A stretch of 64,000 nucleotides of DNA from Solanum dulcamara (GCF_947179165.1 NC_077246.1:70776421-70840420); one strand, 5' to 3'. Numbered from the stretch's first letter, positions 37,822 to 50,435 are shown. Numbers and translations are program-made. Notes: generated from the sequence alone by a model not told the origin.

Positions 37822-38127
37822 TTAGGTGTTGGGGTTCCGGGTTGAATTTTCTTGGATTCTTCTATTGTAGCGTGCGTAACAACCTGGGGAACGACTCCGA
37901 TAGCCCTGCCCTTTGCGCTGAAAGGAATCACCTCTTTTGTAAGAACCTCTACCTCCAGATGAGGTACCCGAAAACTGACCAGAAGTATGGCCCCTTTTGG
38001 GTTCCCCGAACTCCTCCTTCTCTATCAACTCCGCCTCCTTGGCGGCACTAACCACCGACTGAAAGGAGGCTCTATCTCTAGATTCCCAAACTACCGACTG
38101 CCTGATAGAATAAGTCAAACCCCTCAC
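37822..38127 (-). pseudogene. Ty3/gypsy gag fragment
   Basis: A 101-codon minus-strand frame contains the GLTYSIRQSV, ASFQSVVSAAKEAELIEKEE and FGEPKRGHTSGQFSG stretches that match the C-terminal part of plant Ty3/gypsy gag before its zinc knuckle, followed by a Gly/Ser/Arg-rich segment. No CCHC knuckle, protease or polymerase follows. The fragment stops at an AT-rich junction near 37822, so it is a broken, probably captured piece. Confidence 0.72.
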
Positions 38128-38599
38128 AAAACAGCAACTCCGTCATTCGTGTTAACAGTCTGCACTATGCCATGTTATGACAAGAAATTGAAGATTTTTG
38201 GGACATTGACAGCTTTGCATTTGGCCATCAAATGGATCTGTCTCTTTTGAATGAAACATTCAGAAGAATACATGGCTATTTGACAACAGCCTAACGAGTT
38301 TTTTGGACCACTAGTTAGCTTGTTAAAAGTTATAGGTTGAGAAAAACCTTAGCAAGCTCTTTTAATTGCTAAAATTGGACCTATATAGCATATGGGGCCA
38401 TCTAATCTGAGTGGGATGGTAAATTGTCGGTTACTCGGGTGATAGTCAAATAATATACCTGTAGATAAAAAGAAGGTTTCTAATGGTGGAATGAATACTG
38501 TTAAGATGACATTGAGAACCTCTGAGAAGAAGACAGGTGTTGGGGACAAATCTTCTTGGTTAAGAAAAGAGCACTTGAGTGATTTTTCAGGATGGGGGA

Positions 38600-38800
38600 C
38601 CTAATAGTCTAGGGGGGCATGCACTTGAGGGTCGATTGAGCATCATGAGGTCTCAGGTTCAATTTCCAACCGAGACGAAAATATTAGGTGATTTCTTCTC
38701 ATATGTTTCAGTTTTGACGGACAGAGTTATCTGGTACATGTTGCATGTTATTGGTGGAAGGTGACAGATATCCCATGGAAAATTGTCTAGCGGGGCAGTG
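38600..38800 (+). mobile_element. tRNA-derived SINE
   Basis: A ggcatgcacttgagggtcga stretch is followed by a B-box-like gaggtctcaggttcaatttc, then aaatattaggtgatttcttc and gacggacagagttatctggt and a ggtgacagatatcccatgg end, the order seen in a common Solanaceae SINE family. The 3' boundary is uncertain. Confidence 0.6.
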
Positions 38801-40554
38801 ACTATGTTTTGGTGCCTTCCCTGTCTGCTAAGAATAAGAATTAGTTCTTGTTTTAAGTGAAGAGTATCTGATTGATAAATATTTGTTCTTAAAAGTAATT
38901 CCATTGAGCATAGTGTTGTTGTTTAATAGTTTGTGATGACAGGTAATGTGGGTCCTTCCTAATCAGACTTGACTTCGAAAGTTTTTGCAACTGAATTTCC
39001 ATATTCTGAGGGACCTGCTAGCTGCTGTCTGCTTAGCTCAATTATATGTGGCCTCCATTGTCCTAATGCACACTCAGGTTTGTTCATTTTTCTATAAGAT
39101 TGGTATGGTATGTTTGATGTATTATTATATGGCTGGATATGGACCATGAGTTGTGTGGACCTTTGGTTAATTGTAAACAATCAATTATAGTAGTGGAGAT
39201 CATATCATTTGAGGCTCTCTGCTAAAGGACAGTTATGACCAGAATTTAGAAAAAAGAAGGTAAGCGTAATGTCGTTAAGCATTTGGTTGTATATCTCCTT
39301 TAGCCTCAAAAGCCGTCGTTGTATGTTTTCTTTATTGTCGTCTGCTACGATCTCTTCTTCTTGATATGGAAGAGGACAATGGGGGTGCAGATCTTGCCTT
39401 TATACGCCATTATCAACTGCATCGTGCCATGGCATTTCAGTTGTGTTTTGAGTACGATACAGTTGAAAAATAAGCTGTCATTGGAGCTATTTTTTGTGTA
39501 AAATTTGCGCATAGCTTTGGCACATTGGTGAATGGTGATAAAAGGATTCATATAGGCAATACCAATAAGACGTGATTAAAAGTTAATAGATTTTAAATCT
39601 TCAAATATTGAATAATTGTGACGTGTTAAATTGAAATAATCAGGACTTATGAAGATTCATCTAATCGACTTCAAACTTATTTTAGATCAACTATGGGCAG
39701 AGCTCAGGTTAAGGATTCATCCGACTCTCCTTCGTCATTGCATTGTGTGCAAGTTTAAAAATTATTTTATATGTATGTAGTGGGGCGTAGATTTTTGTTT
39801 TTGTTTTTTTAATGCATTTTTTTCTATGTATTTTGAATTCTTTTAGTAAAATTTCCAACTCCCCATCTGGGGTTTCGTTTATTATAAACTAAAAAGTGGT
39901 TTGCTGATTAATGAGGTCGAAAAATGTCAGTAGTATTCCATTCTTGATCGATAGTAAATGATTGTGTTTAGCAAGTAAGCGGTGCGAATCTAGTGTTACG
40001 CTAAACATTAAAAAAATATCTTTCTAGGTGGTTTTTTCTTATATTCTTTCATATTCTAATGTATATAATTTAGTGGATGGACTTTTGTGAAAAATAAAAA
40101 TTTCTTTTAGCCTCTTATTAAGTCGACATTGTATCTTCATTTGGTTATATAAATCTCTCTTTATATTAAGAGGATAATTAAGCATCTATGGACTATCAAA
40201 TAATGTCAAAAAGTTGAGAACCTGTCATGTGATGACAACAAATTAGTTTTCTTTTAAGATGCTTACAGCTTGTTTTTGCTAATTAAATGGAAATTAAGGG
40301 CCTTAAATCATGGGATTTGTCTCTTCTTAATGAACATTCCCAAGTATAAGTGGCTGATTTTTGGCATCTCAATGAATATTTTCTGACCACCACTTTTTGC
40401 GTCTAGGAAAAGCTTACTCGAATTTCATGACAGAATGATAATTATTCTTACAATCAAAGTGGTTAAAACAACTCTGTGTTTGGAATTAAATTTTGTCCAT
40501 TTGCCTTATTTTCAAGAAAATTACAAGTACGATCTCTCATGTTTAAGAGTTGGT
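38801..40554. other. Intergenic DNA with diverged duplicated segments
   Basis: No gene supported. Several stretches resemble 36560-37140 and 38160-38290 (see findings). The tandem satellite array begins at about 40555. Confidence 0.5.
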
Positions 40555-43500
40555 ACAATCATATTGAGGCAACATATACTAATTCCCCAAGTCGTTACAG
40601 ATGGTCCTATAAAGGTTTATAAAAAAATTGATCGGAAGTCATATCATCAAAAAATTAATGGGTTATTACACACGAATAACAAAGAAAATTGCTAATTTCT
40701 GTTGAGTGATTCCTAAATATTACGAAAAATGGTGTGGATTATGCCGATGCTACACATACTGTTCCCTCAGGTTGTTACAGAGGATTCAGTAAAGATTTTG
40801 CAAAAGAATTGATTAGATGTCATATCACCAAAAAATTCATTGGCCAACACACAAGAAAAATTAAGAAAATCACATAATTCCTGTAGAATGACCCCTAAAT
40901 GCTACGAAAATGACGTGGATTATGCTGAGGCTACACATATTGCTCCCTTAGGTCGTATGGAGGGTTTTTCAAAAAACTTGACAAGAAGTCATATCGCTAA
41001 AACATTTACAGGCTAGCACATATCAAAAATTGAGAAAATCGTCTAATTCTTGTTGAGTGACTCCTAAATGCTTTGAAAATGACATTCATCATGCCGAGAC
41101 TACACATACTGCTTTTTCATCGTTACAGAGGGTGTTGTAAAAGTTTTACAAAAAAAATTAATCGAAAGTTATATCACTAAAAAATTTATGAGTTAACACA
41201 TGCCAAAAATTGAGAAAAATGTCTAATTCCTGTTGAATGGCCCCTAAATGCCACGAAAACGACGTGGATCATGTCAAGACTATACGTACTATTCCCCTAG
41301 GTCGTTACAGAAAGTCCTGTAAATAATTTTTTTAAAAATATACCGAAAGTCATATCATCAAAAATATTAATGGGTTATCACATACGAAAAATTGAGAAAA
41401 TCATCTAATTTTTGTTGAGTGTTGCCTAAATGCTACGAAAATGGCGTGAATCATGTCGATGCTAAACTTATTGTTTCACCAAGTCATTACAGAGAGTGCA
41501 TTAAAGGTTTTGCAAAAGATTGATTGGAAGTCATATAACCAAAGAATTCATAGCTAACACAATGAAAAATTGAGAAAATCGCCTAATTCGTATTGAGTGG
41601 CCCTAAGTGCTATGGAAATGGCGTGGATCATGTCGAGGCTACATGTACCGTTCTATCAGGCCATTACGGAGGGTCCTGTTAAAGTTTGCTAAAAAAATGA
41701 CCGAAAGCCATATTACAAAAAAATTCTTGAGCTAACATACACGAAAAATACGAGTAAATCGCCTGATTCTTCTTGAGTGACCTCAAAATGCTATAAATAT
41801 ATCGTGAATCGTGCTAAGACTACACATACTGTTGCTCGAGTACTTATGGAGAGTCTCATAAAGGTTTTGCAACAAATTGACAAAAATCATATCACCAAAA
41901 AATTAATAGATTAACACACGAAAAAAAAGAAGAGAAATTACCTAATACCGCTTTAGTGGCCCCTAAATGCTATAAATATATCGTGGATCATGTTGAGCCT
42001 ACACGTACTGCTACCCCTAATACTTACAGAGGGTCCCATAAATATTTCGCAAAAACAAAATGGACTGAAAGACATATCACCAAAAAATTCATGGGCTAAC
42101 ACATACGAAAAAAATGAGAAAATCGTCTGATTCCACTTGAGTGGTTCCTAAATATAATAAATATGTTGTGGAACATATCGATGCTACACATACTTCTCCA
42201 ACGGGTACTTACGGTCCCATAAAGGTTTCGCATAAAAAAAATGAAAGTTGTATCACCAAAAAATTATGGGGTTAACACTCCAAATAAATAAGAAAATCGC
42301 TTAATTCCACTTGAGTAACTCTTAAATGCGATAAATATATCTCGTATCATGCTGAGACTACACGTATTGCTCCCGCGAATACTTACGGATGACCCCATAA
42401 AGGTTTTACAGGAAAAAATGTCGAAAGTCATATCATCAAAAAATTTATGGAATAACATACGAAAAAAAATGAGAAAATCATCCAATTTTATTTGAGTTCC
42501 CCTAAATGATATAAATATGTCATGGATTAGTCGAGGCTACACATATTGCTCCCACAGATACTTAAGGAGGTTCCAATAAAGATTTCACAAAAGATTGATC
42601 GAAAGTCACATCACAAAAAAATTCATGAGTTAAGACAAACGAAAAAAAGTGAAAATTCCTTAATTTTTCCTTCAATGGCCCCTAAATACTATAAACATGT
42701 TGTGAATTGCGCCGAGGCTAAACTTACTGCTCCCCTGGGTAATTATAGAGGGTTCTACAATTTTCACAAAAAAATTAACCAAAAGTCATATCACCATAAA
42801 ATTGATTAGGCTAAGACACACGAAAAAATAAGAAAATCGTTTAATTCCGCTTGAGTGACCTATAAATACTCTAAATATACCTTGGATTACATCGAGGCTA
42901 CACGTACTGCTACCCCGGATATTTAAGAAGGGTCTAATAAAGGTTTCACAAAAATAATTGACCAAAATCCATATTACGAAAAATTCACGGGCTAATACAC
43001 ACGAAAAAATGAGAAAAATTAGCTTAATTTTGCTTGAGTTTCTTATAAATAAAATAAATATGCCATGAATTATCACGTGACTACACATATTATTCCCTCG
43101 GATACTTATAGAGGGTTCCATAAAGGTTTAGCAAAAAAATTGACTGAAAAATATATCACCAATAAATTATGGGCTAACACATAAAAAAATGAGAATCTTT
43201 AAATTTCACTTGAGTGACCCCTAAATGCTATAAATATGTTGTGGATTGTGTCGCTACTACATGTACAGCTCTCCTGGGTACTTATGGAGGGTCACATAAA
43301 GATTTCACAAAATAATTGACTGAAAGTCGTATCATCAAAAAATTTATAGCCTAACACACACGAAAAAAATAAGAAAATCGCCTAATTTTGTTTGAGTGGC
43401 CCCAAAATGCAATAAATATACTGTGGATAGTGCCGAGGCTACATGTACTTCTCTCCGGTACTCAAAGGTTCCCATAAAGGTTTCACAAAAAATTAATCGA

Positions 43501-46500
43501 AATTCATATCACCAAAAAAATAATTGCTAAAACATATGGAAAAAAGAAGAGAAAATCGCCTAATTACGCTTGAGTGACCTTTAAATGCAATAAGTATGTC
43601 GTGGATCATGTCTAGGCTATACATACTGCTCCCCCGGGTACTTACGGAGGGTCCCATAAAAAAATTGCAAAAAAATTGATCGAAAGTCATATCATCAAAA
43701 ATATTATTGGCTAACACGCACGAAAAAAAATGAGAAAATCAATTAATTTTGCTTTAGTGGCTTCTAAATGATTTAAATTTGTTGTGGATAATGTCGAGCC
43801 TGCACGTACTACTCCCCTGGATACTTATAGAGGGCCCCATAAAATTTTCAAAAAGATACACTGAAAGTCATATCATCAAAAAATTAATAGGCTAACACAC
43901 ATATGAAAAAAATAGAAAAATCGCATAATTCTACTTGAATGACTCCTAAATGCTATAAATATATCGTGGATTATGCCAAGGTTGAGCGTACTGCTTTCTC
44001 AGGTACTTATGGTGGCTTCCATAAAGGTTTCACAAGAAAATTGACTGAAAATCATATTATCAAAAAATAATGGGCTTAAACACATGAATAATGAGAAAAT
44101 TATCTAATATCGCATGAGTGACCCCTAAATTCTATAAATATACTGTGAATCATGTCGAGGCTACACGTACTTCTCCTCCAAGTACTTACAGAGGGTCTCA
44201 AAAAGAGTTTCAAAAAAAATTGATCGAAACCTATATCACCAAAAAATTAATAGGCTAACACACACGAAAAAAATGAAAAAATCGTCTAATTCTGATTGAT
44301 TGGCCCCAAAATGTTATAAGTATGTCGTTGATCATTTCGAGGCTATAAGTTTTGCTCCCATGGGTACTTCCAGAGGCTGCATAAAGATTTCACAAAAAAT
44401 TGACCGAAAGTCATAATATCATAAAATTCATTGGTTAACACACATGAAAAAAATGAAAATAACAGTCTAATGGTGCTTGAGTGACCCCTAAATGCTATAA
44501 ATATGTCATTGATTATGCCTAGGTTACACGTACTACACCCCCGGATATTTATGAAGGGTTCCATAAAGGTTTTACAAAAAAATTGATCGAAAGTCATATC
44601 ACCTGAAAATTCATGTGCTGACACACACGAAAAAGGTGAGAAAATCGTGTAATTACGCTAGAATGACCCCTAAATGCTATAATTATGTCATCAAACATGT
44701 CTAAGCTACACGTACTGCTCGCTGGGGTACTTATGGAGGATCCCATAAAGATTTTACAAAAAAATTGATTGAAAGTCATATTAACAAAAAATTCATGGAC
44801 TAACTCACTAAAAAAAACTGAGAAAATCGCCTAATTCTTATTGAGTGACTCCTAAATTCTACGAAAATGGCTTGGATCATGTAGAGGATACACATACTAT
44901 TCTCCTAGGTTGTTACGAAGGGTTCTATTAAGATTTTTCTAAAAAATTGATCGAAAGTCATATCACCAAAAAATTAATGGGCTAATATATACGAAAAACA
45001 TAAAAAAATTGCTTAATTTATGTTGAATGGATCCAAAATACAACGTAAATGACTTGGATCATGTCAAGGCTACATGTACTTTTCCATCAAATTGTACGAA
45101 GGGCGTCCTGTAATGGTTTGCAAAAAAATTATAGGAAGTCATATCACTAAAAAATTCATGAGCGAACACATACGACAACTGAGTAAACTACCTAATTTAT
45201 GTTGAGTGACCCTTAATTGCTACGAAAATGCTGTGAATCATATCGACGCTACACATACTGTTCCCCCCAAGTAATTATGGAGGGTCTTGTAAAGGTTTGC
45301 TAAAAAATTGATCGAAAACTATATCATCAAAAATTCATGTAATAACACACGAAAAATGGAGAAAATCACGTAATTTATGTTGAGTAGCCCTTAAATGCTA
45401 CAAAAATGATGTGGATCATGTCGAGACTTCTCCGAAGTCGTTACGTAAGGAACAATAAATGTTTTACAAAAAAAATGATCGAAAGTTATATCACTAAAAA
45501 TTTCATGAGTTTAAATACCCCAAAAATGAGAAAAATCTTTCAATTCCTATTAAGTGGCCCCTAAATGCTACGAAAATGGTGTGGAACATACTGAGGCTAC
45601 ACTGATTGTTCTCCGAAGTCGTTACGGAGGATCATGTTAAGGTTTTACAAAACAATTGACAAGTCATATTATCAAAAAATTCATATGTTAACATACACAA
45701 AAAATTGAGAAAATCGTTTAATTTCTTTTGAGTGGCTCCTAAATGCTAAGAAAATAATGTGGATAATGTAGAGGCTACACGTCCTGTTAAATCAGGTCTT
45801 TACGGAGATCCCTCTAAAGATTTGCAAAAAAAATGACTGAAAGCCATATTAATGAAAAAATCATGGGCTAAAACACACAAAAACTGAGAAAATCACATAA
45901 TTCTTGTTTAGTGGCTCTTAAATGCTACGGAAATGGTATGGATCATGCTTAGGCTACACGTATTATTCCTCTAGGTTGTTACAGAGGATTCTGTAATGAT
46001 TTTGATAAAAAAATTTGACCAAAAACCATATCACCAAAAAATTCATTGGCTAATACACACAAAAAACTGAAAAAATCACCTAATTCCTTTTGAGTGGCCT
46101 CTAAATTCTACGAAAATGATGTAGATTATATAGAGACTACACGTATTGTTCCCCCAGATAGTTACGAAGGATCCTATTAAGGTTTTGCAAAAAAATTTCA
46201 CCGAAAGTCATATCATCTAAAAATTCATAGGCTAAGATGCACAAAAAACATAAAAAATTGCTTAATTTCTGTTAAGTGGCTCCTAAATGCTACGTAAATG
46301 GTGTGGATCATGCCAAGACGACAAATACTGTTCCACCAAGTCTTACGGAGGCTCCTCTAAAGGTTTGCAAATCGAAAGTCATATCACCGAAATATTCATG
46401 AGCTAATACATACTACAACTGAGAAAAATGTCTAATTTCTGTTGAGTGGACCTTAAATGCTATGAAAATTGCGTGGATCATAACGATGCTACATGTATTA

Positions 46501-48706
46501 TTCCCCCAAGTCGTTAAGAAGGTTTGTTAAGGTTTTGGCAAAAATTTTCTCGAAAGTCGTAACACCAAAAATTCATGGACTAACAAATAAAAAACAAAGA
46601 AAATCGTCTAATTTATGTTGAATGACCCCTAAATATTATGAAAATTGTGTGGATAATGCCGAGGCAACAAATATTGTTTCCTCGGATTGTTACAGAGGGT
46701 CCTATAAAGGTCCAACAAAAAATTGATTGGAAGTCATATCACCCAAAAATTCATGTTCTAACATGCATGAAAAAATGAGAAAAATCTTTTAATTCTTGTT
46801 GAGTGGCCTCTAAATGCTACAAAAATGGTGTGGATCTTACTAAGGCTACACGTAATTTTCCCCGAGTTTTAACGGAGGATCCTATTAAGGTTTTACAAAA
46901 ATATTGATCAAAAGTGATATCACCAAAAAATTCATGCGCTAACATATATGAAAAATTAAGAAAATTGCTTAATTCATGTTGAGTAGCTCCTCAATGCTAC
47001 GAAAATGACGTGGATAATGCCGAGGATACATGTACTGTTTCAACATGTCATTACAGAGAGTTCTCTAAAGATTTACAAAAAAATTGACCGAAAATCATAT
47101 TAACAAAAAATTCATTGGCTAACATACACAAAAAACTAAAAAAATAGCTTAATTCCTGTTGAATGATCCTTAGATTCTATGAAAATGGTGTGGATTATGT
47201 CGAGACTACACGTACTGTTCCTTAAGTTTGTTACGAAGGATTTTGTAAAGGTTTTGGTAAAAATTGACTAGGAGCTATATCACCAAGAAATTCTTAATTC
47301 CTTGTTGAGGGACTCCTATATGCTACAAAAATGGTATGCATCATGTCGAGACTACACGTACTGTTCTACCAGGTTGTTATGGATGGTTTTCCAAAGGTTT
47401 GAAAAAAATGACCATAAGCTGTATTACCAAAAAATTCATGGCAAACACACATAAAAAACTACGAAAATCGCCTAATTCATATTGAGTAACCCTTAAATGC
47501 TACGAAAATAAAGTGGATCATGATGAGGCTACACGTATTGTTTCACATGTCGTTACGGAGGGTCTTGTAAAGATTTTGCTAAAAAATTAACTAAGAGCCA
47601 TATTACCAAAACAAATTCATGGGCTAACATATGAAAAATTGAAAAAATCACTTAATTCCTATTGAGTAGCCCCTGAATGCTACGAAAATGGCGTGGATCA
47701 TGTCGAATTTACACATATTGTTCCCTTAGGACGTTACGGAGGATCGTGTAAAGATTTTATAAAAAAAGATCGAAATTCATATCTACAAAATAATCATGGG
47801 CTAACATACACGAAAAGTTGAGAAACTTTTTAAATTCCTTTTGAGTGGCCCTTAAATGCTATGAAAATAACGTGGATCATGGTGAGACTACACATATTGT
47901 TCCCCTAGATCATTACGGAGGATCTTGTAAATGTTTTGCAAAAAATGATCGGAAGTCATATCATCAAAGTATTTATGGGCTAATACACACGAAAATCTGA
48001 ATTTTTTTTAATTCTTGTTGAGTTTGCCTTAAATGTTATGAAAATGACATGGATCATGTCGAGGCTACACGTACTATTTTCCCATGTCGTTACGGAGGAT
48101 CCTATAAAGGTTTTGCAAAAAAATTAACCGAAAACCACATTACTAAAAAATGGGCTAACACACAAAAAACCGAGAAAATCTTCTTATTCCTGTTGAATGG
48201 CGCCCATAAATGCTACGAATATGGAGTGGATCATTTCGAGGCTACATGTATTGTTACAGAGGGTCGTTACGGAGGATCCTGTAAAGATTTTACGAAAAAA
48301 TTGATCGAAATTTATATCACCAAAAAATTAATGGGCTAACATAAAAAAACTAAGAAAATCGCCAAATTTCTTTTGAGCGGACCCTATATGCTAAAAAAAT
48401 GGTGTGAATCATGTGGAGGCTGGAAGTACTTTTGTCCAGGTCGTTATGGAGGGTCCTGTAGATGTTTTGCAAAAAAAAGACCAAAAGTTATATCACTAAA
48501 AAATTCATAAATCTAATTCATGTTAAGCGACCCCTAAGTTCTATGAAAATGGTGTGGATCATGCCGCCACTACACGTACAGTTCTCCAGATCGTTACGAA
48601 GGATTTTGTAAAGGTTTTTTAAAAATATTAATCGAAATCCATATCACCAAAGATTCATGGGCGTTACACACGAAAAACAAAAAAACACGTCAGAATCATG
48701 TTGAGT
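40555..48706. repeat. About 180-bp tandem satellite array, about 45 units
   Basis: A block beginning near gagtggcccctaaatgctac recurs roughly every 180 bp (for example about 40711, 40891, 41061, 41241, 41421, 41601, 41781, 41960, 42143, 42320) through to 48700. Each unit then reads approximately gtggatcatgtcgaggctac, acgtactgttcccc, cggagggtcctgtaaaggtt, gcaaaaaaattgaccgaaag, tcatatcaccaaaaaattca and tgggctaacacacac. Divergence between units is substantial. Units at about 40555-41780 and 44830-48706 carry gctacgaaaatg and gtcgttacgg (type A); units at about 41780-44830 carry gctataaatat and gtacttatgg...cccataaaggtttcac (type B). No gene is supported in it. Confidence 0.93.
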
Positions 48707-49812
48707 TGTCGCGACCCGCTTCCTCGGGTCATAATGACATCTACCATAACTCACTAGTAGGCAAACCAACCCATAACCCAGAACGACAAGTAATGGGTTT
48801 GAGGACAGAAACTGAACAAGAATAGGAAGTCCTGTCGATATACCAGTTAATTCATTATGGAGGAAATCCTCGGGAACTACTAGCGTCCGGTTGGAAAGGA
48901 GAATATTCGGCACCATTGGCCAAATTATCTATGAGCATTCGGGTCCCAGTCCGCCTTTGTTCTGGAATCTCATCGGGGAAGCATCCGGGTCACAGTCTCG
49001 GGTTCCACTCTTAGCCTCGACTATGCCAATCTATTATGGCGAGCATTCGGGTTCCAGTATCGGTATATACCGTGCCGATATATTATAGCGAGCATTCGGA
49101 TCTCAGTCCCGACCTTGATCATATTAAGAACTCGAGAGAGCATCCGAGTGCCAGTCTCGGCCTCGGCCCCTAAAGCATTCATGGCTAATCGATACTTGGA
49201 GATTCTTGGTTCGAAAATAATATGGTTCTTCAGTTCTTGGTATCGCAGATTTCTAGTTCCTAGCATTGTAGTCATAGCTATTCTGTGTACCCGACGGGCT
49301 TGTGGGGGTTCGTTCTGATTTTATTTAAACTTGCGCACGAGTGTCCCGGCTGGACTTGTGGGGCCTAGTTGGGTATAGTTAGTTGTATTTCTCTTAGATT
49401 GATTCTTCCGGTTCGTATATATGTGTACCTTCTTTACTTAGGTGCTTATTATGACTTCTATTTAGGCTTATTCCTCTTTTTCATATTGTTTTTACCTTTT
49501 CTGCTTAGTCGGCCTATGATGCCTACAGGTATCCATACTACCCTCTGCATCTACTTTCGTGATGCAGGATCAAGCACTAGTCACCGTCGTGGATAGATCG
49601 AGCCTGTTGCCGTCCGTTTCAGAAACCAGGGTGAGCACTCGACGTTTTGAGATCATTTCTGTCTCCTTCAGCATGGATAGCCCGTCTTTTGCCTTTTTAA
49701 GACTAGCCAGTTGTTGTATATATATTATGGTCCACTTTTATGACTGTACTCATATTTTATTGTGTAGTAGCTCTGTACTTGTGACCTCGAGGTTCTGGAA
49801 GGAATCTTTAGT

Positions 49813-49864
<52 letters not shown>

Positions 49865-50018
49865 TGATTTGCTTTCACTTATCTATTCTGTTTATCTTAG
49901 AACTTCCTATTCTTGATTAGTTTCTGCTCTCAAACCCATTATTTGTCGTTACGGATTGGCTTGCCTACTGGTGGGTTATGGTAGGTGCCGTCATGACCCG
50001 AGGAAACAAGTCGTGACA
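48707..50018. mobile_element. Fold-back retroelement derivative with two inverted 3' ends
   Basis: The left end TGTCGCGACCC and the right end AAGTCGTGACA are the outer tips of a long inverted repeat: about 133 bp at 48707-48839 matches the reverse complement of 49886-50018 at roughly 80-85%. The segment from about 48840 to 50018 is collinear with the last 1.1 kb of the solo LTR at 7714-10537 (gagaatattcggcaccat, gagcattcgggtcccag, tcgtggatagatcgagcctg). The 5-bp flanks are TGAGT (48702-48706) and TAAAT (50019-50023); the satellite consensus at this point is tgagtggcccc, which supports a target duplication altered by two G-to-A changes. No coding capacity. Confidence 0.75.
49814..49861. repeat. 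(TA)n microsatellite inside the fold-back element
   Basis: About 24 TA dinucleotides. At the equivalent place in the related LTR (about 10360) only a short ttatat is present, so the expansion arose in this copy. Confidence 0.93.
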
Positions 50019-50085
50019 TAAATGGCACCTAAATGCTATGAAAACGGCGTGGATTATGCCGAGGCTACACATGTTGTTCTTCTCA
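50019..50085. repeat. Remnant of the satellite array right of the insertion
   Basis: aatggcacctaaatgctatg and gcgtggattatgccgaggct continue the satellite unit interrupted at 48706. The array ends here. Confidence 0.85.
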
Positions 50086-50099
50086 TCAATGTTATTTTT

Positions 50100-50275
50100 T
50101 TCTTTTTGGTTTTTCACCTGTTGTCTGATATTCATATTGAGACCAAACTAATTCCCAATTCGCACATTGAAGACTCATTTTCCTACATAATTCTTTTCAT
50201 TCTCGAGAACTCAACCTAAGACCTCTGACCAAGAATGGAGGAATTTCAAAATCATTCACTATGCTAAGATTTAAT
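50100..50275 (-). mobile_element. Degenerate SINE
   Basis: The stretch catattgagaccaaactaat through ctcgagaactcaacctaaga and cctctgaccaagaatggagg follows the same order as the SINEs at 7076 and 18690. It is strongly eroded and the call is tentative. Confidence 0.4.
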
Positions 50276-50435
50276 TTCACGTGCATTATATGACAACTCA
50301 TAACAATATGAAAGCTTAGAAGTATCAAGCAAATGCTGAAGCATACAAGCTAGCATATTTAACATCATCAGGTATTCGTATACGTCTACGAGTATATTCT
50401 ACTAGTATATAAATATTACAAATACTTGGCCATTT

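Noticed and set aside
40435..48339. Many 60-110 codon frames in the satellite array
   Set aside because: They arise because the unit length is a multiple of three; they repeat unit by unit, break at indels and have no recognisable domain.
40555..48706. CRISPR-like or gene-cluster reading of the regular repeats
   Set aside because: Units are about 180 bp, contiguous and diverged, with no short conserved repeat alternating with unique spacers; it is a plant satellite.
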